A DNA stretch of 31,971 nucleotides from the IMG/VR virus record IMGVR_UViG_3300048919_000398, positions 1 through 31,971 of that record; one strand, given 5' to 3'. Source of the stretch: a virus. The notes beneath the pieces were generated by a model, which saw nothing but the letters and a program-made list of their open reading frames with translations, searched no databases and had not been told where the DNA came from. This document shows positions 14,964-23,662 of this stretch, piece after piece (positions within the stretch are counted from its first letter, which is position 1; each line of letters opens with the position of its first letter). The translations under genes were made by a program, and so were the position numbers.

Positions 14964-15349
14964 TTTTATGCTTCATCTCTTGCCTAAAGAAGCAGAATCT
15001 AAACCATTCAGCTGTACCTTAAATCCAGTGGTCTCGATTATGGAGCACGCCTTCCAGATTCCCGCTGTCTTTTCAGTGAAGAGCCTGGACGTTAGTCGAG
15101 CTACGAACAAAGCTGCCGTCGCTTCACTTAAAATCCATTCTACGACATCCCACGATGACCTGTATTACTACACTTAACCCACTTTTGCATGCTCCGCAAT
15201 TAACCCGGCAGCTCCGGCAAAATGAAGTGTAACAGTCTGAAAACGCATGCTTAATTTTCACTTTTCTGAATTGTACCTGACTGAAAATGGCCTCCTCTAA
15301 ACGGTTGTGCATGCCGAATCATGCATCCCACTTTTAAGCAGGAGTTCAG
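14964..15349. other. Non-coding stretch before the ail/lom gene
   Basis: I see no convincing gene. A 69-aa plus-strand frame exists but has no ribosome site and low-complexity content. AGGAG five bases before 15350 belongs to the next gene. Confidence 0.4.
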
Positions 15350-15955
15350 ATGTTATTCAGAAAAGCGTCCATGGCTTTGCTGGCCACCACAATTTTGTGT
15401 ACCAATGCGATGGCTGAGGATACGGATGTAAGGCCTACCATGTCTTTTGGTTACCAGCGTGGCCATATTAAAGATTTTGGTGAAATTCAGGGCGGAAACT
15501 TCAAGTTTCAGTATGAGACATCATCACCGTGGGGTTTCATGGGATCTGTATCGGTGATGAAGAAGAACTGGCAGGATGCTGATACTGAGTGCAGAAGGAG
15601 TAATGCACAATGCAAAGAGGATTATAATGCAAAACATCGGTTAGACAGACAGGCAGAATATTACTCTGCTCTGATCGGCCCGACCTATCGCATCTCAGAG
15701 AAACTCAGCGTCTTTGCCTTAGGGGGGATTTCGCATACGAAAGTAGATAATCCATTAATCTTCGATGATCATAACAACTCTCAGATGAAAAATGGTTCCA
15801 CTTCATCCAACCAGTTTGCATACAGCACAGGGCTGACATTTGATGCAACCGAAAATCTGGCACTAACTGTGGGCTTTGAAGGATCTCAGGCCGCGTTTGC
15901 ATCAAAAAAACATAAGATGACCAGTGTCTTTGTCAATGCGGGATATCGCTTTTAA
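15350..15955 (+). CDS. Ail/Lom-family outer-membrane beta-barrel protein
   Basis: 201 residues. A signal peptide with cut after AMA (ALLATTILCTNAMA) is followed by alternating strands typical of an eight-stranded barrel of the OmpX/Ail/Lom family. Barrel signatures include SFGYQRG, GGNFKFQYETSSPWGFMGSV, YYSALIGPTYRI, VFALGGISHTKV, and a C-terminal VFVNAGYRF whose final Phe is the assembly signal for the outer membrane. Long external loops differ between members; here one has a Cys pair (TECRRSNAQC). Family members protect against complement and mediate adhesion, and prophages often carry them as lysogenic-conversion genes at the tail end. It lies convergent to the tail fibre assembly gene, which supports that view. 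Strong ribosome site AGGAG. Confidence 0.85.
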   Translation: MLFRKASMALLATTILCTNAMAEDTDVRPTMSFGYQRGHIKDFGEIQGGNFKFQYETSSPWGFMGSVSVMKKNWQDADTECRRSNAQCKEDYNAKHRLDRQAEYYSALIGPTYRISEKLSVFALGGISHTKVDNPLIFDDHNNSQMKNGSTSSNQFAYSTGLTFDATENLALTVGFEGSQAAFASKKHKMTSVFVNAGYRF

Positions 15956-15965
15956 GTATTAATTC

Positions 15966-15994
15966 AGTGGCTCGTTCCGGACGAGCCACTTTCA
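15966..15994. terminator. Terminator between ail/lom and the tail operon
   Basis: AGTGGCTCGT (15966-15975) pairs perfectly with ACGAGCCACT (15981-15990), followed by TTTC. It lies between two convergent genes and can stop both, though the T-run is short. Confidence 0.7.
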
Positions 15995-16417
15995 ACTATT
16001 GCCTGGTGCTGCTGGCCAGTCTATTTTTTTCATTACACTTGCATTCAGCCTGTATACTTCAGCTAAATGTTTTTTCCAAGCGTCGAGTTTCTGTTTCTCT
16101 TCTTCATTTAGTCCGTATACATCCTGCACTACCGCCAGCATGCGTATTTCGGTATCGGCTTTTTCCAGCAGCGCATTCTTTATTGCCTGATTATCCTCAA
16201 TAGTGCTGTATTCCTGTTCAGGGATATCCGTCCAGACGGGCATTCCTTCCTTGCCAGACCCACGCTGTTTCCCTTCTGGGGGGGTACCGGTAAACTGTTG
16301 CCAGACTTCATCAGAAACAGGAATAATATCCTCCTGCCAGATACCGTTTCCTCTGTAAGCGGCCTCCTCATCCAGAAAATAAAAGGCATTACTTTTTGCA
16401 CTGAAACCCATCTGCAT
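15992..16417 (-). CDS. Tail fibre assembly protein (Tfa family)
   Basis: 141 residues typical of the Tfa chaperone that helps fold and attach tail fibres: an N-terminal FSAKSNAFYFLDE, GIWQEDIIPVSDEVWQQF, a low-complexity linker (GTPPEGKQRGSGKEG), then helical LEKADTEIRMLAVVQDVYGL and a tryptophan-rich end (DWPAAPG). I choose the ATG at 16417, four bases beyond the stop of the fibre gene; a TTG upstream is less likely. Tfa genes normally follow the fibre gene directly, as here. Last gene of the tail operon. Confidence 0.9.
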   Translation of the reverse strand: MQMGFSAKSNAFYFLDEEAAYRGNGIWQEDIIPVSDEVWQQFTGTPPEGKQRGSGKEGMPVWTDIPEQEYSTIEDNQAIKNALLEKADTEIRMLAVVQDVYGLNEEEKQKLDAWKKHLAEVYRLNASVMKKIDWPAAPGNS

Positions 16418-16419
16418 AA

Positions 16420-17850
16420 TCAATACCCCATAGCCAGCCAGTAGAATGCGGGTTCACCATTGCCGGCGTGCAGGGTAAAGTTTAATTGATTAACATCTGA
16501 TATAAATGAATTGTCTTTACTCATTTTATGTCTGCCACATTGCGTAATTAATACGAGGGAACAGTAGTTGGGAAAAGCTGCCGGGTAATTAATTTCGCCT
16601 TTGCTTGTTTCATGCAGTCCTCCCTGAATAACGAGCTTACTGACCGGATCTTTCCAGATGAAAGGGAAGCCTTTTGTCTTATGAACAAATGATGCTGAAC
16701 GGCCTGCCAGCCATGAATGCAGACTTCCGCCGCTCCATGCTTCTCCAGCAATATCGCCTTTAGTAGTGACTTCTGCTTTCCCAATCTTCAATGGCATGTC
16801 GGTGCTCAGTGAGCCTTCAACGTTTAACGGACCTTTTACTTCCCCGCCGCTTACGGGAATATAGCGGCGATCAAGATCACCCCAGTCAATATGCTGCTGG
16901 TTATTACACAGGACCCAGGCATTCAGGGTCGCATTCCACTCAACTTCATTTTGCTGGCAGCTGCTTAGGGTACCCTTCCTGAGTTCTCTGGCGTCATCGT
17001 TTAAGACTGGACAGGCCGGGAAATCACCGACACGGAGTTTGCATGCCCCTGCATTAGTCGCCTGTGTGCGAAAGAACAGACGCATGCCATCGGTGAGCTT
17101 TGTGACGGGTGGCTGGCAGATCAGATGAAAGTTATCACCCTCGCTTTTAACTTTGCCACTGTTAAGACGTCCCTGCTGCACAGCAGCAATGATGCCATCC
17201 TCAGGAAGAAAAGGCGCATGCTCAGCCATATGTATCGCTGAAGCATCAATGGATATTGCGCCGTTATCTACGGTAATTACCCATGCTGCCGTATAACCGG
17301 GATCCGGTGTCGGGGATATCTGTTCACCTTTTCGGGCGGCCATACCCGCTTTTAATGAGACATGACAGCCACCGGATCTTACCGTGTTTTGTGGTGCGCC
17401 GCTGTTATCTGGTCCGCTGAAAGCGATCGCCGGATCAGCAGCATTGTAATATGGCAGCACAGCGGGCCCCGTGTCGGTGTCGGCATAAGCCACCTGGATG
17501 AGGTAGTTGATGCTGTGACCCTGCATGGCGGGTGCATCAAGCCTGAAAAGGCAGGGTGCCAGACTCAGACCCTGCTTCAGAATAGTATTGATGTTATCGG
17601 CAGCCAGTGACGAGTAAGGCGTGCCATCAATATGCTGCAGGGAATAAATCTGCCCCTCCCCGACCTGAACAGTCATGGAAGCCGGTGCGGAAGGCTTACA
17701 TACCAGACCACATAGCCAGGTACTCTCACCCAGAAAGGCTGACGCCAGTTTCGCCAGCCCTGTCATGGCGAATTTATTGGTATTAAGCAGGTCGGTTTCG
17801 AGCGGAATAGCGCCCGGATAAACAATCTGACGATCCATAAAGTTACCCAT
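16420..17850 (-). CDS. Phage tail fibre protein
   Basis: 476 residues. The N-terminus (IVYPGAIPLETDLLNTNKFA, ALAKLASAFLGE region) is typical of the part of a contractile phage fibre that binds the baseplate. Repetitive beta segments follow, then a receptor-binding tip ending INYPAAFPNYC, and FYWLAMGY at the very end, which resembles tips of Mu/P2-type fibres. The middle portion (GWGDLDRRYIPVSGGEVKGP) is a shaft repeat. It sits directly before tfa. A strong terminator lies immediately upstream (17852-17876) with no good ribosome site, so the expression of this gene may be limited. Start may be the ATG at 17850 or the one at 17838; neither has a clear ribosome site. Confidence 0.85.
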   Translation of the reverse strand: MGNFMDRQIVYPGAIPLETDLLNTNKFAMTGLAKLASAFLGESTWLCGLVCKPSAPASMTVQVGEGQIYSLQHIDGTPYSSLAADNINTILKQGLSLAPCLFRLDAPAMQGHSINYLIQVAYADTDTGPAVLPYYNAADPAIAFSGPDNSGAPQNTVRSGGCHVSLKAGMAARKGEQISPTPDPGYTAAWVITVDNGAISIDASAIHMAEHAPFLPEDGIIAAVQQGRLNSGKVKSEGDNFHLICQPPVTKLTDGMRLFFRTQATNAGACKLRVGDFPACPVLNDDARELRKGTLSSCQQNEVEWNATLNAWVLCNNQQHIDWGDLDRRYIPVSGGEVKGPLNVEGSLSTDMPLKIGKAEVTTKGDIAGEAWSGGSLHSWLAGRSASFVHKTKGFPFIWKDPVSKLVIQGGLHETSKGEINYPAAFPNYCSLVLITQCGRHKMSKDNSFISDVNQLNFTLHAGNGEPAFYWLAMGY

Positions 17851-17851
17851 T

Positions 17852-17876
17852 AAAAAAGGCCACCTTCAGGGTGGCC
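17852..17876 (-). terminator. Rho-independent terminator just before the tail fibre gene
   Basis: Read on the minus strand, GGCCACC (17876-17870) pairs with GGTGGCC (17864-17858), and a run of six T ends at 17852, two bases before the fibre ATG. Confidence 0.85.
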
Positions 17877-17906
17877 ATTACGTGATTGTTAACGCAGGAA
17901 AAGAGA

Positions 17907-18569
17907 TTAATGAATTCTCACCCAGACCAGCGTGCCTTCCGGTTTGACGGCTTCGATAGCAGCATAAATCTGTGCATCCGTAACACTGCCCGTAACCATT
18001 TCCCGGGAGACATATTGGGCGCGCGAAGCACTGCCATAGCCCGCTGTTGAAATTCCGTAGCCTGCCACCTGGGGGATGCCCTGACCGCGCGGACGACTGA
18101 CGACCACAAATGCCTGGTAAGGCAGACAATGTGATCCATATCCACCCGCAGCACCATAACCGATTGCAGGTCCGCCATACGCACCTGTATCTGCAGGGCG
18201 TGACGGCTCGAACATGACTGGTGTGTTCCCGGTCAGCATCTCAATAATGCTGGTAACGGCCTGACGCGTACCCCGCTCGCGAAGCAGATTCGTTTTTATC
18301 TGGATCCGGAAGGGGTCATCAGACATACCTGCACGTCTGGTAAGGCTAGTGCCAAAGAAGTCATAGGCTGCAACGTCCAGCCAGCCATCGCTCGCCGTGG
18401 AGATGCGAGTCTGCTTACGTGCGTAGCGATACAGGGTGTCGCACCAGGATAACGCTGTGGCACAGGCTGAAAGCACACCTTCGAAAATCGGTGTGTCATC
18501 ACTGAACCAGCCTGGCGGCAGCAGCGCATGAAGCCGGTTGAGAAAGTCGTTCCTGTCACCTTTAGCCAT
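17907..18569 (-). CDS. Tail protein I-like baseplate protein
   Basis: 220 residues. The start LLPPGWFSDDTPIFEGVLSA and the following DTLYRYARKQTRISTAS plus DGWLDVAAYDFFGTSLTRR resemble P2 gpI-type baseplate proteins in myophages with a similar J/I order. The middle is unusually rich in Gly and Tyr (GAYGGPAIGYGAAGGYGS), likely a flexible part. It ends TLVWVRIH. It directly follows gp J (18570 start just before), so both belong to one operon and would bridge the baseplate wedge and tail fibre. The family is clear from context and pattern, but I could not align it in full. Confidence 0.75.
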   Translation of the reverse strand: MAKGDRNDFLNRLHALLPPGWFSDDTPIFEGVLSACATALSWCDTLYRYARKQTRISTASDGWLDVAAYDFFGTSLTRRAGMSDDPFRIQIKTNLLRERGTRQAVTSIIEMLTGNTPVMFEPSRPADTGAYGGPAIGYGAAGGYGSHCLPYQAFVVVSRPRGQGIPQVAGYGISTAGYGSASRAQYVSREMVTGSVTDAQIYAAIEAVKPEGTLVWVRIH

Positions 18570-19679
18570 TCAGCTCACCGTAATCTGACCTTTGCGAATA
18601 ACCTGTTTTGACGAGGCCGCAAGGTCAGCTTTACCGTCATTGAGGGTAAGGTATGTCACGTTCGTGACCAGTGGACTGGCCGCATAGGCCACTCTGATGA
18701 TCCGGGTGTAGGCCAGAAGCTGTCCGGGATGAAGGTCTGCAATGTATTGCGATACGGCCGCCTCAATCAGACCGGCCACCTTAGAGTGATCTGCTTCATT
18801 ATCTGTCGTAAATGAAAGTATGACCTTTGCATAGATGACCACCGGCCTGAAAACCCCAAAGGTGATGGTAAATCCGCGCACAGCGTCAATAGCCCTGAAT
18901 GCACGATCAAGCAATTCGCGTGGCGGCATACCGCTGCCATCATCAATAACGGCATAAAAATAGCCCGGCTGTGGTCTACCGTCCCAGGAGACATTCTCGG
19001 TCAGGGTATAGCTGACGCCGCGCTGAACATTGCTGAGCGCAAACGCAATCGCCGCTCTTGTGGCTTTTGATAATGAAGCGATCCACATTCTGAATCGCGC
19101 GCGGAAATCGTCGTCAGATTCAGCGTCCTGACCGCCCACAAACGCCGCTGGGTTAGTCACCTTATCGACATATAACACAGAACCCGTAATAAGGGTGACG
19201 GTACCCGGCTGCGCATTACCTGCAGCGCCTGCGGTATCTGCCCTCACCGGTACCTCCAGGGAAATGACACCCGCTGCGATGATATAGCCCGACTGTCCGG
19301 GCCGGTCGGCAATAACCGTGTAGCTCTGTGTGCCATCGAGGGTGGTTATCTTTGTTCCGACCGGGATAAGGGCCTGGCTCGCGGGGGTAAGACGGGAGAA
19401 CGTCACGTTACCGGCAGCCTGTACAGCAGAGCGACGGAAAAAACCAAAGTCTGCCATCCAGCTGTCCAGGTCTTCGCCGGAGCATGTCGCCGCGCGGGTT
19501 GTCACCAGCAGCTTTACAATCAGCTGCTGGAGCCACATGACCACACCGGCATTGGATTCAGCCAGTGAACGCAGAATGCTCCCGATGGAAAAATCCACCA
19601 GCTTTGCTGCCCGAGCCTGTATCGCTGTGACCTGTTCGCCGACGAGTTCAGTGAAGGATTTGACGTTGAGCGATGACAT
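18570..19679 (-). CDS. Baseplate J-like protein (gp47 family)
   Basis: 369 residues. It shows the usual order for baseplate wedge proteins: N-terminal helix (VDFSIGSILRSLAESNAG), DLDSWMADFGFFRRSAVQAAG, beta-rich PVGTKITTLDGTQSYTV, and the conserved VGGQDAESDDDFRARFRMW, which is a strong signature of gp J. The C-terminal part has two ferredoxin-like folds (SYTLTENVSWDGRPQPGYFY, RGFTITFGVF). The ATG at 19679 is chosen because GAGG lies seven bases upstream; an ATG at 19697 lies inside the preceding gene. It forms the baseplate wedge joining tail tube to fibres. Confidence 0.85.
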   Translation of the reverse strand: MSSLNVKSFTELVGEQVTAIQARAAKLVDFSIGSILRSLAESNAGVVMWLQQLIVKLLVTTRAATCSGEDLDSWMADFGFFRRSAVQAAGNVTFSRLTPASQALIPVGTKITTLDGTQSYTVIADRPGQSGYIIAAGVISLEVPVRADTAGAAGNAQPGTVTLITGSVLYVDKVTNPAAFVGGQDAESDDDFRARFRMWIASLSKATRAAIAFALSNVQRGVSYTLTENVSWDGRPQPGYFYAVIDDGSGMPPRELLDRAFRAIDAVRGFTITFGVFRPVVIYAKVILSFTTDNEADHSKVAGLIEAAVSQYIADLHPGQLLAYTRIIRVAYAASPLVTNVTYLTLNDGKADLAASSKQVIRKGQITVS

Positions 19680-19683
19680 CCGC

Positions 19684-19968
19684 TTACCTCGCGACATCGA
19701 AGTGGAGAGTTTCTGGCGTGCCGGTCAGGGCATCGGTGTAGACAATGGATACGCTGTCAGCCACGGCCGCTGCCGGAAAAGCATACATGTTCATGTACAT
19801 CACGTTGATAGCCATTTCCGGGCCAACCGCGACGGTCAGACGGGATTCCTGCACCGGATCAAGTTCAAGCAGGGTGATGACGCGTCCGCTGGCATCCCTG
19901 ATCTGGTTTGGCTTCACCGGTGATTCCGTCACAACGGGTGGCATTTCATGCACTCTTACCTGCACCAT
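19684..19968 (-). CDS. 94-aa phage protein between sheath and gp J
   Basis: A small, mostly beta protein (MVQVRVHEMPPVV, ASGRVITLLELDP, QESRLTVAVG, AINVMYMNMYAFPAAAVAD). It ends in TLHFDVAR. I do not recognise a family. Its position is downstream of the sheath remnant and upstream of J, 5-10 bases from each neighbour, so it may be a baseplate or tail-completion piece. The stop codon overlaps the ribosome site of gp J, suggesting coupling. Confidence 0.65.
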   Translation of the reverse strand: MVQVRVHEMPPVVTESPVKPNQIRDASGRVITLLELDPVQESRLTVAVGPEMAINVMYMNMYAFPAAAVADSVSIVYTDALTGTPETLHFDVAR

Positions 19969-19978
19969 GATTTGTTCC

Positions 19979-21036
19979 TCAGTTCACTTTTTTACGGCGG
20001 TTGGCTGTCCATGACAGGGTCTGGTTTACCGTCTTCTCGCCCTGCTTGTTACCGGCATCGGTAAGGTGAAACGACACACCCTCATAGCGATACACGCTGA
20101 CGGTGCCGTTTGCCTCGGTAATGGTTTCGGTGATGGTACCGCGGGGCTGATCGATGCCGTTGTAGTAGTTTTCTTCCCACTTAGCCCAGAAGTCGTCGAG
20201 TGTGGCATCCATACGTTCAGCCGTGATGGTGCCATTCCAGCCAACGGGGATCTCCATCCAGTAAGGCCAGTCACCCACAATCAGCTTGAGATGCCAGTCG
20301 TCCACGCCAGAGCTGTTGAGTGCTTCTGACACCGCCTTGCATCCTGCGGAGGCCGGGCCCTGGGCGATGGCATAGACACCTTCAGAGCGCGCAAATGCTG
20401 CCATGACGGGCCAGCACGCTTTATCGGTCACATCGGTAAGGTTGATGACCTGTGAATTCGTGCCACGCAGTGCGTACATGCCCTTACGGGGTGCATCAGT
20501 GCCATCCGTCCCCAGGAGCGTAGCATCCGTGATACCGGTCGCGCCGTCAGTGCCGCCGCTGAGTGTGACCTCGCTGACCGCAGCCTGTGCAGGCGCTTCA
20601 GTTTCAGTGACTTTCGCACGTACCAGCTGGCTGGGGCCACGGATATTCATCTGGCCGTGATTCACCGCCTCCGCCATGGCTCTCCACAGCGCCTCCCCCT
20701 CACCCTGCAGGTTATCGAAGACTTCCGCACTCACGCCCGGCAGACTGAGGGTCAGCTTTTTCGAGTTCACGGCGGTACCGCTGCCGATACCTGCAATTAT
20801 CTGGTTTCCCCGCGTACCGCTGTAGAGTGCGGTCAGCAGCAGGCCTGATTTACTGGCATTTTCACAGAGTCGGCCACTGGCCGCTTTATCCTGACCGTTT
20901 GTCACACGCACACAGTTCAGGTTTGCGGCGCCGAGCTGCAGTGAAATGGGAGCCGCCGTGGCCAGGTCATACTGGCGGTCTTTAGGCGTGCCCAGAAAGA
21001 AGGCCATGTCGTTATCAGAACGGATACAAAAGGCGC
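19979..21036 (-). pseudogene. Tail sheath protein, N-terminus lost by deletion
   Basis: The protein-like frame runs from about residue SAFCIRSDND to the C-terminus, with YDLATAAPISLQLGAANL and NCVRVTNG typical of the sheath handshake domain, and an end LSWTANRRKKV. Sheath proteins normally start about 60-70 residues earlier. Here that part is missing, and the frame runs upstream into the truncated terminase gene (the first in-frame ATG is at 21007). The sheath forms the contractile outer tail; without its N-terminal strand it probably cannot build the mesh. Downstream, no tube or tape-measure gene follows. Confidence 0.75.
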
Positions 21037-21972
21037 TGTCACCATCGCTTCGGTCCAGAGTGCACCGTCGGCATTAAACCGGCGGGGCCGCTGCATATAC
21101 TGTGCTTCGGCTGTGCGCCGGTGTGAAAACAGTGAGGTGCGATGCGATTCATTGTGCTTGTAGGGCCATAGCCAGCCGTCAGGCAGACCATGTTCAATGG
21201 GTATCGCGTGCGAGTTTTCCGGGTACAGTACTGAATACTGTTCGCTGTTATCAATCAGCACCGGCAGGTTCAGGTGGTGCCACTGTTCGCCACTGCCACC
21301 GCGCAGCAGATAGCCACTCAGATCGTGGTAGTGAATGCGCTGCATGATGACCACGATGGGCGTGGTCTCAATGGCCAGACGGGAACGGATGGTTTCGTTG
21401 AAGCGGGTGTTCACCCCGACGCGTATGGTTTCGCTATAGGCGTCGTCAGGTTTGACCGGGTCATCAATAATCAGACTCCCCTGCCAGCCCGACTCCATAT
21501 GCCCGGCACGAAAACCGGTAACCTGCCCTGCAGCGGACGAGGCATACACCCCGCCGCCGTATTCGGTCCACCACATGGCTTTACTGTCGGCGTCATCGCG
21601 TAGCGCCATCGGCCACATGGCCTGAAAGGCAGCAGACTTCACGATGCTGCGTGTGGTAGACGAGTTAAGTAATGCCAGGTTGTGGGAATAGGACAGGTGC
21701 ATGAAACGGGCACGGCGGTTCAGCGCCAGCCCGCGGCCCATCATATTGATGGTGGCCAGTTCCGTCTTGGTGTAGCCCGGAGGCACATTGATGATGAGTC
21801 GCCGGATATCACCATCAATCACCTGATCCAGCGTCCGCTGTATAACCTGATGATGTGGCGCGACAATCATTCGGCTGCCGGTGCGCTGCTTAAAGAAGTA
21901 GCGGGTAAAGTAGAGTCCGTCCTCTTCACACTCTATACGGCGTGCAGCGGTCTTGAAGTCAGCAGTCGTCAT
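20917..21972 (-). pseudogene. Large terminase, C-terminus lost by deletion
   Basis: The ATPase half of a terminase large subunit, which pumps DNA into the head. It shows VPPGYTKTE (about 63-71) in the Walker A place, LIIDDPVKP (about 167-174) as Walker B, ETTPIVVIMQR and HYHDLSGYLL as coupling motifs, and MQRPRRFNADGALWTEAM near 310. After that the family likeness stops: the nuclease domain is absent, and the frame reads on out of phase across the sheath gene until 20917. I use the ATG at 21972; GGAGG sits directly against it, so coupling to the small terminase gene is likely. The family join lies at about 21030-21045. Confidence 0.8.
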
Positions 21973-22513
21973 CCTCCAGCATTTCCCGGCGCGCCTGCCG
22001 GTATTCCTCGCGTGAAAGCAGCGCAACCTCAAGCGGGCCGCCGTCTTTGCCTGTCAGTGATGTCGTGGCCTGTTCACGGAATGCCTGCACGGAAATGTGT
22101 TTACCGAGCAGTTCGAGGTTTCTGACCTTATCCGGCCATTTAATTTTTTTCAGGAGGCCTGCTGCATCACTCGGCATTTCAATTAAATCCATGCCTGACA
22201 GGGTTGTACGCCACACTTTCGGCCAGTCTTTTATTGGCTTTAGAGCACCATTTGCGAGGAGGATATCGAGAACGTCCATTTCGTCTATCTCAGCAAGACG
22301 GCGAAGCACATAATCGGCATTTATTTCTATTCGACTATTGCGTTCATGCTTAAGTTCAGAGATTCTGTTTTGTATGTCAACTTTTGACATATTAATAGAT
22401 GCAGTTCGATTCGCTGACTTTTCTTTATAGCCAGCCCTGATAGCTGCCTGTGTTGCGTTCAAATCAACGAGGTACTCGCGACAAAACATCTCCTGTTTGT
22501 CAGTGAGCGCCAT
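21959..22513 (-). CDS. Terminase small subunit
   Basis: 184 residues. The helix-turn-helix start MALTDKQEMFCREYLVDLN followed by ATQAAIRAGYKEKSANRTA is the clear signature of the Terminase_2 family (DNA-recognition component that brings phage DNA to the large subunit). A helical middle and KGPL-type tail (TSLTGKDGGPLEVALLS) complete it. I choose the ATG at 22513, with GGAG six bases upstream, over a longer frame at 22573. The end overlaps the large terminase start. It appears intact, in contrast to its partner. Confidence 0.9.
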   Translation of the reverse strand: MALTDKQEMFCREYLVDLNATQAAIRAGYKEKSANRTASINMSKVDIQNRISELKHERNSRIEINADYVLRRLAEIDEMDVLDILLANGALKPIKDWPKVWRTTLSGMDLIEMPSDAAGLLKKIKWPDKVRNLELLGKHISVQAFREQATTSLTGKDGGPLEVALLSREEYRQARREMLEDDDC

Positions 22514-22525
22514 GGAGGTCTCCAA

Positions 22526-22999
22526 GTGACAGTGATTAAAACTGATAATGAAATTAAAACAGAGAAAACACAAGGTTCAATTAAATTTCCTGAGCCACCT
22601 GACTCATCTCTATCTTCATCTGAGGCAGCACTGAATAGTAAGAAAGAAAAATTAACTGAAAATAAAAACACTCAAATGGGAGTATCAACTCAGCCTAAGG
22701 CGGCAGTTAGCTCCCTAAAGGTAAAAAACCAAAAGTCAAAACCAACTGAGACTCCAAAAAACCATTATCCTTTGAAAATTTCATTGGTAATTGTTGCAAT
22801 CCTAGGATATGTGATTGCAACAGCATTTGCACCTGACGAAGTTTCATCTTATGCCTTAATGGCTGCAGTATATGCAACCATGAGTGCACTTATAGATCTT
22901 TTTGATTATCCATCTGGAACTGAGAGAAACAGAGTTCAAGGAATACTGAAAATAATCCCTGTCTTTTTAATAATCTACAAAGTATTTTTCTCTAATTAA
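22526..22999 (+). CDS. 157-aa membrane protein, plus-strand insert in the prophage
   Basis: The GTG start at 22526 has a perfect GGAGG seven bases upstream. The first 80 residues are polar, Ser/Lys/Pro-rich and probably disordered. They are followed by three hydrophobic helices at about 83-103, 108-126 and 140-155. It runs against the direction of the prophage genes, is AT-richer than them, and lies in the gap between lysis and packaging genes, a usual site for a moron (cargo) gene. The ribosome site GGAGGTCTCC is shared with the small terminase in the other direction. Function unknown. Confidence 0.6.
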   Translation: MTVIKTDNEIKTEKTQGSIKFPEPPDSSLSSSEAALNSKKEKLTENKNTQMGVSTQPKAAVSSLKVKNQKSKPTETPKNHYPLKISLVIVAILGYVIATAFAPDEVSSYALMAAVYATMSALIDLFDYPSGTERNRVQGILKIIPVFLIIYKVFFSN

Positions 23000-23094
23000 T
23001 TAACTCTTCAAACGATCCTTACAGGGTTCATACTTTGAGACTGGATTAATACCTACAGACTTATTCAAGAGCGAACGCAACGAAGTATCACGCG

Positions 23095-23361
23095 CTATGG
23101 CTTTGACGATTCTCCGTTTATGCGTTTTGCTCGGACCCGTTCAACTTCTCGTATACCCGCTTTGTCGTTATTACATCTCAGAAGTGCAGTTATCAGCTTA
23201 TCATTCAGCAATAAACTGTCTCTCCATGTAAACGGCTCAGGAATAATCGGCACTTCACAGTCAGCCAGCAGGCTTACCGGTATTTGTACTGGCGTAACCG
23301 GAATATATCTTGTCCCGGTGCGCACGCAGCTGGTCAGCAGCAGGACGAGGCACAGGTTCAT
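23095..23361 (-). CDS. Rz1-like outer-membrane spanin lipoprotein
   Basis: 88 residues. A lipoprotein signal (MNLCLVLLLTSC) with the lipid-attached Cys, then a proline-rich stretch (PVTPVQIPVSLLADCEVPIIP) and a helical end. It begins inside the Rz gene in another frame and extends about 170 bases past it, the nested arrangement typical of Rz/Rz1. Together the pair fuse the inner and outer membranes in the last step of lysis. The start I use is the ATG at 23361; the frame to 23493 upstream is only shadow. Confidence 0.85.
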   Translation of the reverse strand: MNLCLVLLLTSCVRTGTRYIPVTPVQIPVSLLADCEVPIIPEPFTWRDSLLLNDKLITALLRCNNDKAGIREVERVRAKRINGESSKP

Positions 23362-23662
23362 TGGCACAGCTATTGCCTTTGACCATTTTACGTATAACCA
23401 CCACACTGCGCTCGCTCTCTGCATTAATGACCTGATTCGCTTCGTGGGTTGCCCGGGCAATGTCGCTGAAGAGGGCTGCTGCCCTGATGACATTAGTCGC
23501 GAGCATCTCTGCTGAGGCTTTTTCCTGCGCCAGCTGCCTGTTCTGCTGAGTCATCACGACCTTAGATAAGGACTGAAGCTTCAGGGCTGCGCTTAGCGCG
23601 ATGACCAGCAAAAACAGACCCGTGATGGTAACGGAACTCCACTTAACCCTGCTAAAGATCAT
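23261..23662 (-). CDS. Rz-like inner-membrane spanin
   Basis: 133 residues with one N-terminal transmembrane helix (VTITGLFLLVIALSAALKL) and a long coiled-coil-like periplasmic part (VVMTQQNRQLAQEKASAEML, HEANQVINAESERS). The start ATG at 23662 overlaps the end of the lysozyme gene, as usual. The nested Rz1 gene begins in its last third. It acts as the inner-membrane half of the spanin complex. Confidence 0.85.
   Translation of the reverse strand: MIFSRVKWSSVTITGLFLLVIALSAALKLQSLSKVVMTQQNRQLAQEKASAEMLATNVIRAAALFSDIARATHEANQVINAESERSVVVIRKMVKGNSCANEPVPRPAADQLRAHRDKIYSGYASTNTGKPAG

Noticed and set aside
14968-15177. 69-codon plus-strand frame
   Set aside because: No ribosome site and no protein-like pattern; lies next to a decayed gene.
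20026-20329. Frames on both strands within the sheath remnant
   Set aside because: Shadows of the GC-rich sheath gene without ribosome sites.
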